DNA of 64,000 nt, taken from Butyricicoccus_B sp017886875 (lineage in GTDB: Bacteria; Bacillota; Clostridia; Oscillospirales; Butyricicoccaceae). The notes under the pieces are model-generated. The model had not been told where the DNA came from and ran no database searches. It saw only the letters and a list, made by a program, of their open reading frames with translations. Of this stretch, positions 16,443 to 24,983 are shown piece by piece. The stretch spans positions 496,001 to 560,000 of the forward strand of contig OZ007036.1 of assembly GCA_963931655.1 (NCBI GenBank), given 5' to 3'. A program made the position numbers and the translations under genes. The first letter of the stretch is position 1. Each line of letters starts with the position of its first letter.

Positions 16443-19400
16443 TTATCTAATTGTGTTAATATCAATCATTTCACAGTTTTCTATTTTCATACCAGACTCT
16501 AGACAGCTTAAAAGTGCATTAGCTGTATCAATAGCTGTTAAACATGGAATAGAATGTTCTACTGCTGCACGACGAATTTTTACACTAGCACGTTCTGGGT
16601 GACGTCCCTTTGCAGATGTGGAAACAACATAATCAACCACACCATCTTGTATCATATCTAAAATATTAGGGTGTTTATCTGGCTCTGATGCATTATAAAC
16701 CATATTAGTAGCAACCATATGACGGTTAAATGTATTTGCAGTACCGCTTGTTGCATAAAGTTCATAACCTAGAGCTTCAAAACGGCTTGCAATAGAAACA
16801 GCCTCTTGTTTGTCCGCAGGGCGAACAGAAATTACTACTGCACCAGTTTTCTTTTGCATTTTATAACCAGAACCAATAAGACCTTTAAACAGTGCCTCTT
16901 TAAAAGATTTAGATACACCAAGAACCTCACCAGTAGATTTCATTTCTGGTCCAAGTTGAGTATCAAGGTCACGCAGTTTTTGGAATGAGAACACAGGAAC
17001 TTTTACTGCATAATAATCACTTTCTGGATATAAACCAGTACCATAACCCATATCTTTTAGTTTTTCACCAAACATACAACGTGTTGCAAGGTCTACCATA
17101 GGTACACCTGTAACCTTTGAAATATAAGGAACAGTACGAGAAGAACGTGGATTTACTTCAATTACATAAACTTCATCATTATATAAAACAAACTGAATGT
17201 TTACAAGACCAAGCACAGCAAGATTTTTTGCTAAAGCTTCTGTATACTTAATAATAGTATCTTTATGTTTTTGCTCAATATTGATTGAAGGATAGATTGA
17301 GATAGAGTCACCAGAGTGAACGCCTGCACGTTCAAAATGCTCCATAATACCTGGGATTAAAATATCATCACCATCACAGATAGCATCAACTTCGATTTCT
17401 CTACCCATCATATATTTATCAACAAGCACAGGATTTTCAACCTTGTTTCTTGTGATAACTTTCATAAATTCACGAACATCATCTTCGGAAAATGCAATTT
17501 CCATACCTTGACCGCCAAGGACATAAGATGGACGAACAAGCACAGGATAGCCAAGACGGTCAGCAACTTCAACCGCTTCATCTTCAGTCATAACTGTGTC
17601 ACCCTTAGGACGAGGAATACTACACTTTTCAAGAATAACATCAAACTTTTCTCTGTCTTCAGCTGCATCAATAGACCAAGCTGGAGTACCAAGAATAGGA
17701 ACACCTAATTTTTCTACATGCTGAGCAAGGTTAATTGCAGTTTGACCGCCAAACTGTACAATAGCTGCATCTGGTTTTTCAGCATTGATAACACCTTCAA
17801 CATCTTCTGGGGTAAGTGGCTCAAAATACAGCCTATCTGCTGTATCAAAGTCTGTTGATACAGTTTCTGGGTTATTATTTATGATAACAGTTTCACAGCC
17901 TAGCTCCTTGAGTGCCCATACAGAATGAACAGAACAATAGTCAAATTCTATACCTTGACCGATACGAATAGGACCAGAACCAAGAACAAGAATTTTCTTG
18001 CGTCCATCAGCTTCTTTAACTTCGGTTTCATCATCAAAAGTAGAGTAATAATAAGGGGTTTCTGCATCAAATTCAGCTGCACAAGTGTCAACTGTTTTAT
18101 AAACAGGTAAACGCTTTAAATCACCTATTTGTTTACCACTCATCTGTTCAATAGTTTTATCAAGGAAACCTAACTTTTTAGCTCTTAAATAGATATCTTT
18201 GGTTAAAGTATCACAAGCAGCAAGTTCTTTTTCCATATTTACGATATTCATAAAGCCATGTAAGAACCATGTATCAATTTTTGTGATTTCAAACACTTCT
18301 TCAATGGTCATAATATCTCTACGGAAAGCCTCACAAATAACAAATAAACGTTCATCATTTGTCTTTGATACTCGTTCTTTGATTTCTTCATCTGATAATT
18401 TTTGAAGTCTTGGCATAACGAGGCTATCAAGCTTAATTTCTGCACCACGAACAGATTTCATCATAGCTTGTTCAAAAGATGGAGCAATAGCCATAACTTC
18501 ACCAGTAGCCTTCATTTGAGTGCCAAGGGAATTATCAGCATATACAAACTTATCAAATGGCCAACGTGGGAATTTTGCCACAATATAGTCGATTGTAGGC
18601 TCAAAACAAGCATAAGTTTTACCTGTAACTGCATTCATAATCTCATCAAGACCATAACCAACAGCGATTTTTGCAGTTACCTTAGCGATTGGATAACCTG
18701 TCGCTTTAGAGGCTAGGGCAGAGGAACGGGATACACGAGGGTTAACCTCAATTACAGCATATTCAAAAGAAGTAGGGTGAAGTGCAAACTGTACATTACA
18801 ACCGCCCTCAATACCAAGTTCAGTGATAATATTTAGTGCGGAAGTTCTCAGCATTTGATATTCTTTATCACAAAGAGTTTGAGAAGGAGCAACAACAACA
18901 GAGTCACCAGTATGAACACCAACAGGGTCAACATTTTCCATATTACAAATGGTTATTGCATTGCCTTTACCATCACGCATTACTTCATATTCGACTTCTT
19001 TCCAGCCAGTGATACATTTTTCAACCAGAATTTCATCAACACGAGAATGTAAAATACCAGAAGCCGCAATTTCACGAAGCTCGTCCCAAGTATAAGCAAT
19101 ACCGCCACCAGTGCCGCCAAGGGTATAAGCAGGACGAATAATTACAGGTAAACCAATTTCTTCAGTAAATGCAACCGCATCTTCAACTGTATGCACAACT
19201 TTAGATGCAATAACAGGTTCACCGATTTTCTCCATAGTATCTTTGAACATCTGGCGGTCTTCAGCTTTTGCGATAGTTGTAGGGTTAGCACCAAGTAGTT
19301 TTACACCCATTTCATCAAGAAAACCTTGTTCGCAAAGCTCCATAGCAAGGTTTAAACCAGTCTGACCGCCAAGGTTTGGAAGTAATGAGTCAGGACGTTC

Positions 19401-19640
19401 TTTTTTAATAATCTCTTTAACAGCCTCTATGGTCATAGGCTCAATATAAACCTTATCTGCCATAGCTTTATCGGTCATAATAGTAGCAGGGTTGGAGTTT
19501 ACAAGTACAACTTCCAGACCTTCTTCACGTAGTGCTCTACAAGCCTGTGTACCTGCATAGTCAAATTCAGCAGCCTGACCAATAACAATTGGACCAGAGC
19601 CAAGTACCATTACTTTTTTAATATCACTTCTTAAAGGCAT
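16443..19640 (-). CDS. carB: Carbamoyl-phosphate synthase large subunit
   Basis: Makes carbamoyl phosphate from bicarbonate, ATP and glutamine-derived ammonia, together with CarA. Two homologous ATP-grasp halves are visible, each opening with a GSGPIxIGQ motif (VLGSGPIVIGQAAEFDYAG and VLGSGPIRIGQGIEFDYCS), and a C-terminal MGS-like regulatory domain with ALGYELYATSGTA. Length 1065 residues, full. The frame could start at 19664, but ATG 19640 is chosen: it follows GGAGG in the end of carA, leaves one base after the carA stop, and gives the usual N-terminus MPLRSDIKKVMVLGSGP. Last gene of the pyr operon. Confidence 0.97.
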   Translation of the reverse strand: MPLRSDIKKVMVLGSGPIVIGQAAEFDYAGTQACRALREEGLEVVLVNSNPATIMTDKAMADKVYIEPMTIEAVKEIIKKERPDSLLPNLGGQTGLNLAMELCEQGFLDEMGVKLLGANPTTIAKAEDRQMFKDTMEKIGEPVIASKVVHTVEDAVAFTEEIGLPVIIRPAYTLGGTGGGIAYTWDELREIAASGILHSRVDEILVEKCITGWKEVEYEVMRDGKGNAITICNMENVDPVGVHTGDSVVVAPSQTLCDKEYQMLRTSALNIITELGIEGGCNVQFALHPTSFEYAVIEVNPRVSRSSALASKATGYPIAKVTAKIAVGYGLDEIMNAVTGKTYACFEPTIDYIVAKFPRWPFDKFVYADNSLGTQMKATGEVMAIAPSFEQAMMKSVRGAEIKLDSLVMPRLQKLSDEEIKERVSKTNDERLFVICEAFRRDIMTIEEVFEITKIDTWFLHGFMNIVNMEKELAACDTLTKDIYLRAKKLGFLDKTIEQMSGKQIGDLKRLPVYKTVDTCAAEFDAETPYYYSTFDDETEVKEADGRKKILVLGSGPIRIGQGIEFDYCSVHSVWALKELGCETVIINNNPETVSTDFDTADRLYFEPLTPEDVEGVINAEKPDAAIVQFGGQTAINLAQHVEKLGVPILGTPAWSIDAAEDREKFDVILEKCSIPRPKGDTVMTEDEAVEVADRLGYPVLVRPSYVLGGQGMEIAFSEDDVREFMKVITRNKVENPVLVDKYMMGREIEVDAICDGDDILIPGIMEHFERAGVHSGDSISIYPSINIEQKHKDTIIKYTEALAKNLAVLGLVNIQFVLYNDEVYVIEVNPRSSRTVPYISKVTGVPMVDLATRCMFGEKLKDMGYGTGLYPESDYYAVKVPVFSFQKLRDLDTQLGPEMKSTGEVLGVSKSFKEALFKGLIGSGYKMQKKTGAVVISVRPADKQEAVSIASRFEALGYELYATSGTANTFNRHMVATNMVYNASEPDKHPNILDMIQDGVVDYVVSTSAKGRHPERASVKIRRAAVEHSIPCLTAIDTANALLSCLESGMKIENCEMIDINTIR

Positions 19641-19641
19641 T

Positions 19642-20733
19642 TTACTTGTTTCCTCCATTTTCAATATTGCTTAAAAATCTGTCAAACAGGAAAGAGGTAT
19701 CCTGTGGTCCTGGACAAACTTCTGGGTGAAATTGAACAGTAAATACAGGGTGATTTACATAATCAAGACCTTCTACTGAATTATCATTTAAGTTTACATA
19801 GCGAACAGTAGCAATTTCAGGATTTACACTCTCAGCAACAACCGCATAACCATGGTTTTGACTTGTTATATAAGTTCTATCAAGCTGTAAGTCTTTTACA
19901 GGGTGATTTACACCACGATGACCAAAACGCATTTTTTTAGTTTGTGCACCAATAGATAAAGCCATAAGCTGATGACCTAAACAAATGCCAAACATAGGAA
20001 TATTAGCTTCAACTAAAACCTTAATATTTTTTATAATCTCGACATTTTCGGCAGGGTCTCCAGGGCCATTTGTAAGCATAACACCATCATAACCACCGTT
20101 TATTATTTCATTTGGCTCAGTGTCACCAGGGAGAATGGTAACTTCGCAACCTCTTGCTTGAAGTTCACGTTCAATATTATATTTAACACCAAAATCAAGC
20201 AGAGCAACACGGTATTTAGTTTCACCCTCAGCCTTACAAATAGATGGCTGATTACATGTTACAGTGCTAACAGCATCTTTTACAATATATTCCTTCATAT
20301 CAGCAATATCTTGTTCAGTTGGTTCATGACCTTCTGTATAGATGATACCATTCATAACGCCAGAATTTCTTAAAATTCGGGTTAATCTACGGGTATCAAT
20401 GCCTTGTAGTCCGACTACTTTCTGGCTTTTTAAATAGTCATCAAGAGTATGTCTGCAACGCCAATTTGATGGATACTCACAAATCTCACGCATAATAAAA
20501 CCTGAAACCCAGCTTTTATGAGATTCATAATCCTCAAAGTTAATTCCATAGTTACCAACTAACGGATATGTCATAGTAACTATTTGACCGTAATAAGATG
20601 GGTCAGTTAATACTTCCTGATATCCTGCCATACCAGTATTAAATACAACCTCGCCGATTGATTTACCTTCATATCCACACGCTGTGCCTTCAAACAGTGT
20701 GCCATCTGCGAGGAGTAAAAATGCTTTTTTCAT
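19642..20733 (-). CDS. carA: Carbamoyl-phosphate synthase small (glutaminase) subunit
   Basis: 363-residue glutamine amidotransferase subunit that feeds ammonia to CarB. The N-terminal CPSase domain contains FNTGMAGYQEVLTDPSY and the C-terminal class I amidotransferase domain has the nucleophile motif MFGICLGHQLM and the His-Glu pair VQFHPEVCPG. Placed between pyrF and carB; only the car genes and pyrF of the pathway follow pyrR here, so pyrB, pyrC, pyrD, pyrE and pyrK must be elsewhere. Being in a PyrR unit, this synthase is expected to respond to UMP/UTP. Confidence 0.97.
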   Translation of the reverse strand: MKKAFLLLADGTLFEGTACGYEGKSIGEVVFNTGMAGYQEVLTDPSYYGQIVTMTYPLVGNYGINFEDYESHKSWVSGFIMREICEYPSNWRCRHTLDDYLKSQKVVGLQGIDTRRLTRILRNSGVMNGIIYTEGHEPTEQDIADMKEYIVKDAVSTVTCNQPSICKAEGETKYRVALLDFGVKYNIERELQARGCEVTILPGDTEPNEIINGGYDGVMLTNGPGDPAENVEIIKNIKVLVEANIPMFGICLGHQLMALSIGAQTKKMRFGHRGVNHPVKDLQLDRTYITSQNHGYAVVAESVNPEIATVRYVNLNDNSVEGLDYVNHPVFTVQFHPEVCPGPQDTSFLFDRFLSNIENGGNK

Positions 20734-20783
20734 AATCGGACTCCTTTTATATCAAAATTTATATCTTTAAATGTGGTTTTTAA

Positions 20784-21698
20784 TTATATTGCACTTACAA
20801 TATCATCACGCATACGGATAGCTTCTGCACGAGCAGCTTCTTGATAATCTGTACCGTTATTGCCAGTTTTCTTCCATGCACACATAATACCACGAGAGGA
20901 GTTTACAATAGCTCCTAAGCCATCATCATTAAATGCATTAGCAATATCCTTTGCAGTAGCACCCTGAGCACCATAACCTGGAACTAAGAAATAAGCTTTA
21001 GGAATTAGATTACGAACTATCTTTTGTTCTTCTGGATAAGTAGCACCTACAACAGCACCGACTTGATTATAACCACAAGGAGTGTCTAAACCTTCGCCCC
21101 ATTCATTCATTTTTTCAGCTATACGAACAAATAAAGGTTTACCTTCCATATCACGATTTTGGAACTCACCAGATGATGGGTTAGAAGTCTTAACCAGAAC
21201 AAAAATACTTTTTTCTCTAGCACGACATTCTTTTAGGAAAGGCTCAATCCCATCAGTGCCAAGATAAGCATTTACTGTGGCACTTTCACAGTTATATACT
21301 GGAAGATCTTGACCCCAAACATTAGATTTTCCAAGGTAAGCTTCTGCATAAGCTGAAGCAGTAGCACCTATATCATTACGTTTAACATCAGCGATTACAT
21401 ACATACCTTTTTCTTGTGCATAGCTGATAGTTTCCTTTAGCACACTAGCACCAGCTGGACCTAAAAGCTCATAATAAGCAGCCTGTGGCTTAATAGCTGG
21501 AACAATATCATAAAGAGCATCAATTAAACCTTTATTAAAACGGAGCATAGCCTTTGCAGCAGCTTCTAAAGTAGCACCGTATTCTTTGCGGATATCTTCA
21601 ACTAAGCATTCTGGAATATATTCAAGTCTTGCATCAAGACCTGCAACAGTTGGATTACCTTTTGCTTTAATATTTTCAACTAATTTTTGAATAGACAT
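20784..21698 (-). CDS. pyrF: Orotidine 5'-phosphate decarboxylase, type 2
   Basis: Catalyses the last step of UMP synthesis. At 304 residues it belongs to the longer type-2 OMP decarboxylases rather than the 230-240-residue Bacillus type. The active-site motif VIADVKRNDIGATASAYAEA supplies the catalytic Lys/Asp set, and VNSSRGIMCAW is the phosphate-binding C-terminal loop. It starts 16 bases after pyrR. Complete, with no odd features. Confidence 0.95.
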   Translation of the reverse strand: MSIQKLVENIKAKGNPTVAGLDARLEYIPECLVEDIRKEYGATLEAAAKAMLRFNKGLIDALYDIVPAIKPQAAYYELLGPAGASVLKETISYAQEKGMYVIADVKRNDIGATASAYAEAYLGKSNVWGQDLPVYNCESATVNAYLGTDGIEPFLKECRAREKSIFVLVKTSNPSSGEFQNRDMEGKPLFVRIAEKMNEWGEGLDTPCGYNQVGAVVGATYPEEQKIVRNLIPKAYFLVPGYGAQGATAKDIANAFNDDGLGAIVNSSRGIMCAWKKTGNNGTDYQEAARAEAIRMRDDIVSAI

Positions 21699-21714
21699 AA
21701 TTATTTTTCTCCTA

Positions 21715-22245
21715 TTATTTTGCTAATATTACGACTGCATCAAAGCCGTCAATTTCATTTAAATTTACACAAACTCTTTCTGATTGGGAAGTAGGTAAAT
21801 TTTTACCAACATAATCAGGACGAATAGGCAACTCTCGATGACCTCTGTCAATCATAACTGCAAGCTGAATACAACTAGCTCTACCCATTTTAAGTATTGC
21901 GTCCATTCCAGCTCTTACAGTTCTGCCTGTATAAAGTACATCATCAACCAAGATAACAATTTTGTTTTGTAAACTTGGAATATCAGGATAAGATATTACT
22001 TTTTGATTGTCACGAGGTAAATCATCTCTAAGCTGAGATATATCAAGCTCTATAACATCAGGTTTTGAGCCTTCAACCTCACCGATTTTATTTGCTATTC
22101 GCTCTGCTAGTGGAACACCACGAGTACGAACACCCGCAAGGATTATATCCTTTACGCCATGATTTTTTTCAATAATTTGAAATGCTATACGAGTTAGAGC
22201 ACGTTGCATTGCACTTGCGTCCATAATTTCAGCTTTTTTCTGCAA
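21715..22245 (-). CDS. pyrR: PyrR, pyrimidine attenuation regulator and uracil phosphoribosyltransferase
   Basis: RNA-binding regulator that, with UMP/UTP bound, stabilises the anti-antiterminator in pyr leaders; it also has uracil PRTase activity. The PRPP loop is VILVDDVLYTGRT. The frame is open to 22254 with GTG and ATG codons, but these sit almost on top of the AAAGGAG at 22254-22260. A TTG at 22245 lies 7 nt from the Shine-Dalgarno and gives MQKKAEIMDASAMQRALTR, which aligns with the B. subtilis N-terminus. I therefore take TTG as start (176 residues). An IS30-family element ends 21 bp upstream of this start. Confidence 0.93.
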   Translation of the reverse strand: MQKKAEIMDASAMQRALTRIAFQIIEKNHGVKDIILAGVRTRGVPLAERIANKIGEVEGSKPDVIELDISQLRDDLPRDNQKVISYPDIPSLQNKIVILVDDVLYTGRTVRAGMDAILKMGRASCIQLAVMIDRGHRELPIRPDYVGKNLPTSQSERVCVNLNEIDGFDAVVILAK

Positions 22246-22266
22246 ACACATCACTCCTTTTTATCA

Positions 22267-23318
22267 GATGGATTGTCAAGTCAAAAGCGACAGTTGATGA
22301 AAGAAAACTTCATAGGCAGATTTCCACTTGAGACATTTGCGAGGTCTAGAATTTATAAGAAATAAAGCTTTTTGTAAATCATTATAAGAAACTTTAGCTA
22401 AATCAGTTTTTTTAGGAAAGAATTCTCGTAATAAACCATTTGAATTTTCATTTGTGCCCCTTTGCCAAGATGAATAAGGGTCAGCAAAATAAAATGGAAT
22501 ATTCAAATCACGTTCAATATTTGAATAACATGCAAACTCTTTACCTCTATCTACAGTTGCAGTTTTAAAAGCTTTTTTAGGCAGAATATTAGCAACAAAT
22601 CTTACTGCATTTTCCATTGAAGATGCAGTTCTATCTGGAATTTTTATAGCAATATACATTCGTGTTTTTCGTTCTGCAAATGTAGCAAAACAACCTTTAC
22701 TCTCCCCACGACTAGAAACAATTGTATCTAACTCCCAATGACCAAATATTGTTCTGCTATCAATTTCTTTTGGTCTTTTGGATATTGATTTACCAATATT
22801 GAAACGTCCTCTTGTTTCTTTTGGTTTATGTCTCTTTCCCTTATGTCTAAGTAATTTTAAACCATTTGTTGAGATTATACCTTTATAAATCCAACAGTAT
22901 ATCGTTTTGAAACTAACTACTCCTTTGGTCAGTGTATTTGCAATCTGTTCTGGAGAATATGTGCTGTTTAAACCTCTTTCTATCTGCTTAACCAAAGCTT
23001 TTGAATATTTTCCTTTTGGTTTTGAGTTCTTTCTTCGAATACAGTATTTTTTATGGGCAGTTTCTGCATTATACATTTGCTCATTATTGCGTTTTAGTTC
23101 TCTTGCAACTGTACTATGATGTCTACCTATTTCTTTTCCTATTTTACGCGCTGAATATCCCAATTTTTTTAATACCTCTATACGGCTTCTTTCAAATGTG
23201 GTAAGATGTTTATAGCTCATAAGTAAACTCCTTTTGTGTTATGTTGTGTGGTAACTTCATTTTACACTATAAAGTTTACTTGTGGGCTTTTTTGTCGCAC
23301 TTAATTTTACAATCCATC
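22267..23318. mobile_element. Intact IS30-family insertion sequence, 1052 bp
   Basis: Imperfect terminal inverted repeats of 26 bp lie at 22267-22292 and 23293-23318; the outer 10 bases (GATGGATTGT) and the inner GCGACA are identical, about 20 of 26 matching. The element is flanked by ATCA at 22263-22266 and 23319-23322, a likely 4-bp target duplication, although IS30 elements more often duplicate 2-3 bp, so the exact ends could shift by a base or two. It contains one full transposase gene read leftward, in the same direction as pyrR. It separates the pyr attenuator from pyrR. Confidence 0.9.
22276..23220 (-). CDS. IS30-family transposase
   Basis: 314 residues, apparently intact. N-terminal helix-turn-helix MSYKHLTTFERSRIEVLKK followed by KIGKEIGRHHSTVAREL; the catalytic DDE triad fits GHWELDTI, ATVDRGKEF and GTNENSNGLLREFFP, with the second Asp and the Glu separated by the family's roughly 33 residues. 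ATG 23220 has GGAG 8-11 bases upstream. The stop codon lies inside the left terminal repeat. No frameshift or internal stop, so the element may be active. Confidence 0.95.
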   Translation of the reverse strand: MSYKHLTTFERSRIEVLKKLGYSARKIGKEIGRHHSTVARELKRNNEQMYNAETAHKKYCIRRKNSKPKGKYSKALVKQIERGLNSTYSPEQIANTLTKGVVSFKTIYCWIYKGIISTNGLKLLRHKGKRHKPKETRGRFNIGKSISKRPKEIDSRTIFGHWELDTIVSSRGESKGCFATFAERKTRMYIAIKIPDRTASSMENAVRFVANILPKKAFKTATVDRGKEFACYSNIERDLNIPFYFADPYSSWQRGTNENSNGLLREFFPKKTDLAKVSYNDLQKALFLINSRPRKCLKWKSAYEVFFHQLSLLT

Positions 23319-23321
23319 ATC

Positions 23322-23473
23322 AAAAAAAAGCTTCTCGAAACAAGACCGAGAAGCTTTAAATAGACACACTAAACCCCTAATTTTAGACGTAAGAATAGTG
23401 TAAAAATATCAACTTAACTTCGACCTTGTAGGACTCACAGTTCCTCACTTAAAGGTAGACTAGCATTTATATT
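23322..23473 (-). promoter_or_regulatory. pyr operon leader: PyrR-binding hairpin and attenuator terminator
   Basis: On the minus strand, the RNA beginning near 23473 has a hairpin with outer stem ACCUU/AAGGU (23452-23456 with 23423-23427) whose tip carries the hexanucleotide CUGUGA (23440-23435), matching the CNGNGA loop of PyrR binding sites. Further on, an 11-bp terminator stem (23347-23357 with 23327-23337, AAAGCTTCTCG arm) ends in eight T residues at 23329-23322. ACACUA/UAGUGU segments between them can pair. This is the attenuator of the pyr operon, now cut off from pyrR by the IS. Confidence 0.75.
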
Positions 23474-23479
23474 GTTAGT

Positions 23480-23508
23480 ATTATAACTTAAACTTTTAAA
23501 CATTGCAA
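23480..23508 (-). promoter_or_regulatory. pyr operon promoter
   Basis: Minus strand TTGCAA (23508-23503), a 17-nt spacer and TATAAT (23485-23480); start near 23473. The remaining gap up to 23740 is AT-rich and carries only weak candidate promoter elements for the rightward small gene (TATACT at 23613-23618). Confidence 0.65.
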
Positions 23509-23740
23509 GTATGAAATATATAAAAAATACAAGCCCAAAATCATATTTTTTGATATTTTTATCAATATCAGTTATATTATAGATAAAATTATTGTTATAT
23601 ATACATTTGTTTTATACTATGATAGATAGAAAATTAGCGAAAAACTGGTGTTTATTGATATGCAAATTTTTTAATTTAGCGGGCAAACTTATTTTGAAGT
23701 CAATTCAGTGGACTTTAAAAAAACCGAGGAGGAGATTAAA

Positions 23741-23923
23741 ATGAGAATGACACCAATTATTACAGGTATGGCAGGCATGGTAGCAGGTGCAGTTGTTTCT
23801 GCCATGGCAACAGGTGCAATGAGTAATCCATCAACAAGAAGAGCTGTAAAAAATTCAGCTAAAAATATGTCACATGCAGCAAAAAAGGCTGCACATGATA
23901 TCAGCAATAGCATGATGGGATAA
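23741..23923 (+). CDS. Small YtxH-like membrane-associated protein, 60 residues
   Basis: ATG 23741 is preceded by a strong AGGAGGAG (23727-23734); the upstream GTG at 23708 has no ribosome site. The product opens with a Gly/Ala-rich hydrophobic segment (MTPIITGMAGMVAGAVVSAM) and continues as a basic amphipathic helix (RRAVKNSAKNMSHAAKKAA). This layout resembles YtxH-type envelope proteins, but similarity is by composition only. Divergent from the pyr operon and closed by its own terminator. Confidence 0.7.
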   Translation: MRMTPIITGMAGMVAGAVVSAMATGAMSNPSTRRAVKNSAKNMSHAAKKAAHDISNSMMG

Positions 23924-23933
23924 CCTTTTATAA

Positions 23934-23970
23934 AAAAGGCATTGCAAAAGGTTAATTTGCAATGCCTTTT
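23934..23970 (+). terminator. Terminator of small YtxH-like gene
   Basis: A 15-bp stem (23934-23948 with 23956-23970, core AGGCATTGCAAA) with short loop, followed by TTTTG. Also suited to stop the leftward dus transcript. Confidence 0.85.
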
Positions 23971-23972
23971 GC

Positions 23973-24917
23973 TTATTTTAAACCAGAATAAGCTGGATTT
24001 TCATTTAAGTCATATAAAAATATAGTATTTACTATCATTTCATATTCTTTAAGATTTTTAGCTTTTCTAAGCTTTTTCCATACACTTTCATTTGCATTAA
24101 ATAAAACATTCATATAAAACCAAATTTCTTTCATTTTATGAAGCACAGGCACGTCTCCAGAAAGTTTTTCCTTATATGTGTTATATAGCTTATCATGAAA
24201 TTCTTTTATTATTTTCTTATCAAAAATATTTTCACCTTTAATATTTGATACTAAAAATGGATTTGCAATTAATCCTCTACCAAGCATAACAGCATTTACA
24301 TTTTCTATTTTTAAATCACTTTCTTTAAATATATCGCCATTATAACAAACTGGTGCTTTTATTTTATTCAAATATTTATAAAACGCCTCTTTATTTACAG
24401 GATTTTTATAAAAATCTGTCTGTACACGAGGGTGTACAGTAAGTTCATACACTGGATATTTATTAAAAATACTTAGTATTTCTTCAAATTCATCAGCAGA
24501 ATAACGACCAAGTCTAGTTTTTATAGATATATTCACATCAGTTTTATTGTAGATATCATATAAAAATTTATCAAGTGCATCAAGCTCAGTTAAAAATCCA
24601 GAACCTTTTTTCTTTGCTACAACTGTACCCGATGGACAACCCAAATTTAAATTTATTTCAGTATATCCCATTTTTTTAAGTTCATTACAAGCCCAAATAA
24701 AATGCTCTGAATTGTTAGTAAGAAGTTGTGGAATAACATTTAAACCGATGTTATTTTCGGGTAATACATCATTTTTTTCACGACTTGAAAACTTTTTATT
24801 TTGGCTAGGGCTTAAAAATGGTGTAAAATATTTATCAAGTTTACCAAAATACTCTGCATGTATATTTCTATACACATAATTAGTTAATCCCTCAAGAGGG
24901 GCAAAATAATATTTCAT
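23973..24917 (-). CDS. tRNA-dihydrouridine synthase family protein
   Basis: FMN-dependent TIM-barrel enzyme reducing uridine to dihydrouridine in the tRNA D-loop. Motifs: APLEGLTNYVYR at the N-terminus, NLNLGCPSGTVVAKKKGSGF with the catalytic Cys, SIKTRLGR, LTVHPRVQTDFYK and AVMLGRGLIANPF. The frame reaches 24938, but ATG 24917 has GGAG 8 nt upstream and yields the standard MKYYFAPLEG start (314 residues). The spacing in the active-site loop differs from classic DusB, so the exact paralogue and target position are not assigned. Confidence 0.88.
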   Translation of the reverse strand: MKYYFAPLEGLTNYVYRNIHAEYFGKLDKYFTPFLSPSQNKKFSSREKNDVLPENNIGLNVIPQLLTNNSEHFIWACNELKKMGYTEINLNLGCPSGTVVAKKKGSGFLTELDALDKFLYDIYNKTDVNISIKTRLGRYSADEFEEILSIFNKYPVYELTVHPRVQTDFYKNPVNKEAFYKYLNKIKAPVCYNGDIFKESDLKIENVNAVMLGRGLIANPFLVSNIKGENIFDKKIIKEFHDKLYNTYKEKLSGDVPVLHKMKEIWFYMNVLFNANESVWKKLRKAKNLKEYEMIVNTIFLYDLNENPAYSGLK

Positions 24918-24928
24918 ATAAAAACTCC

Positions 24929-24968
24929 AAAAAATCAAGCCCTGTGGAGTTTATCCTCAGAGCTTGAT
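24929..24968 (-). terminator. Terminator of aspS
   Basis: Minus strand stem ATCAAGC (24968-24962) with GCTTGAT (24940-24934), extended inward by CTG/CAG, then TTTTTT. The GGAG for the dus gene follows within a few bases. Confidence 0.75.
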
Positions 24969-24983
24969 AACAAAAATAATCAA

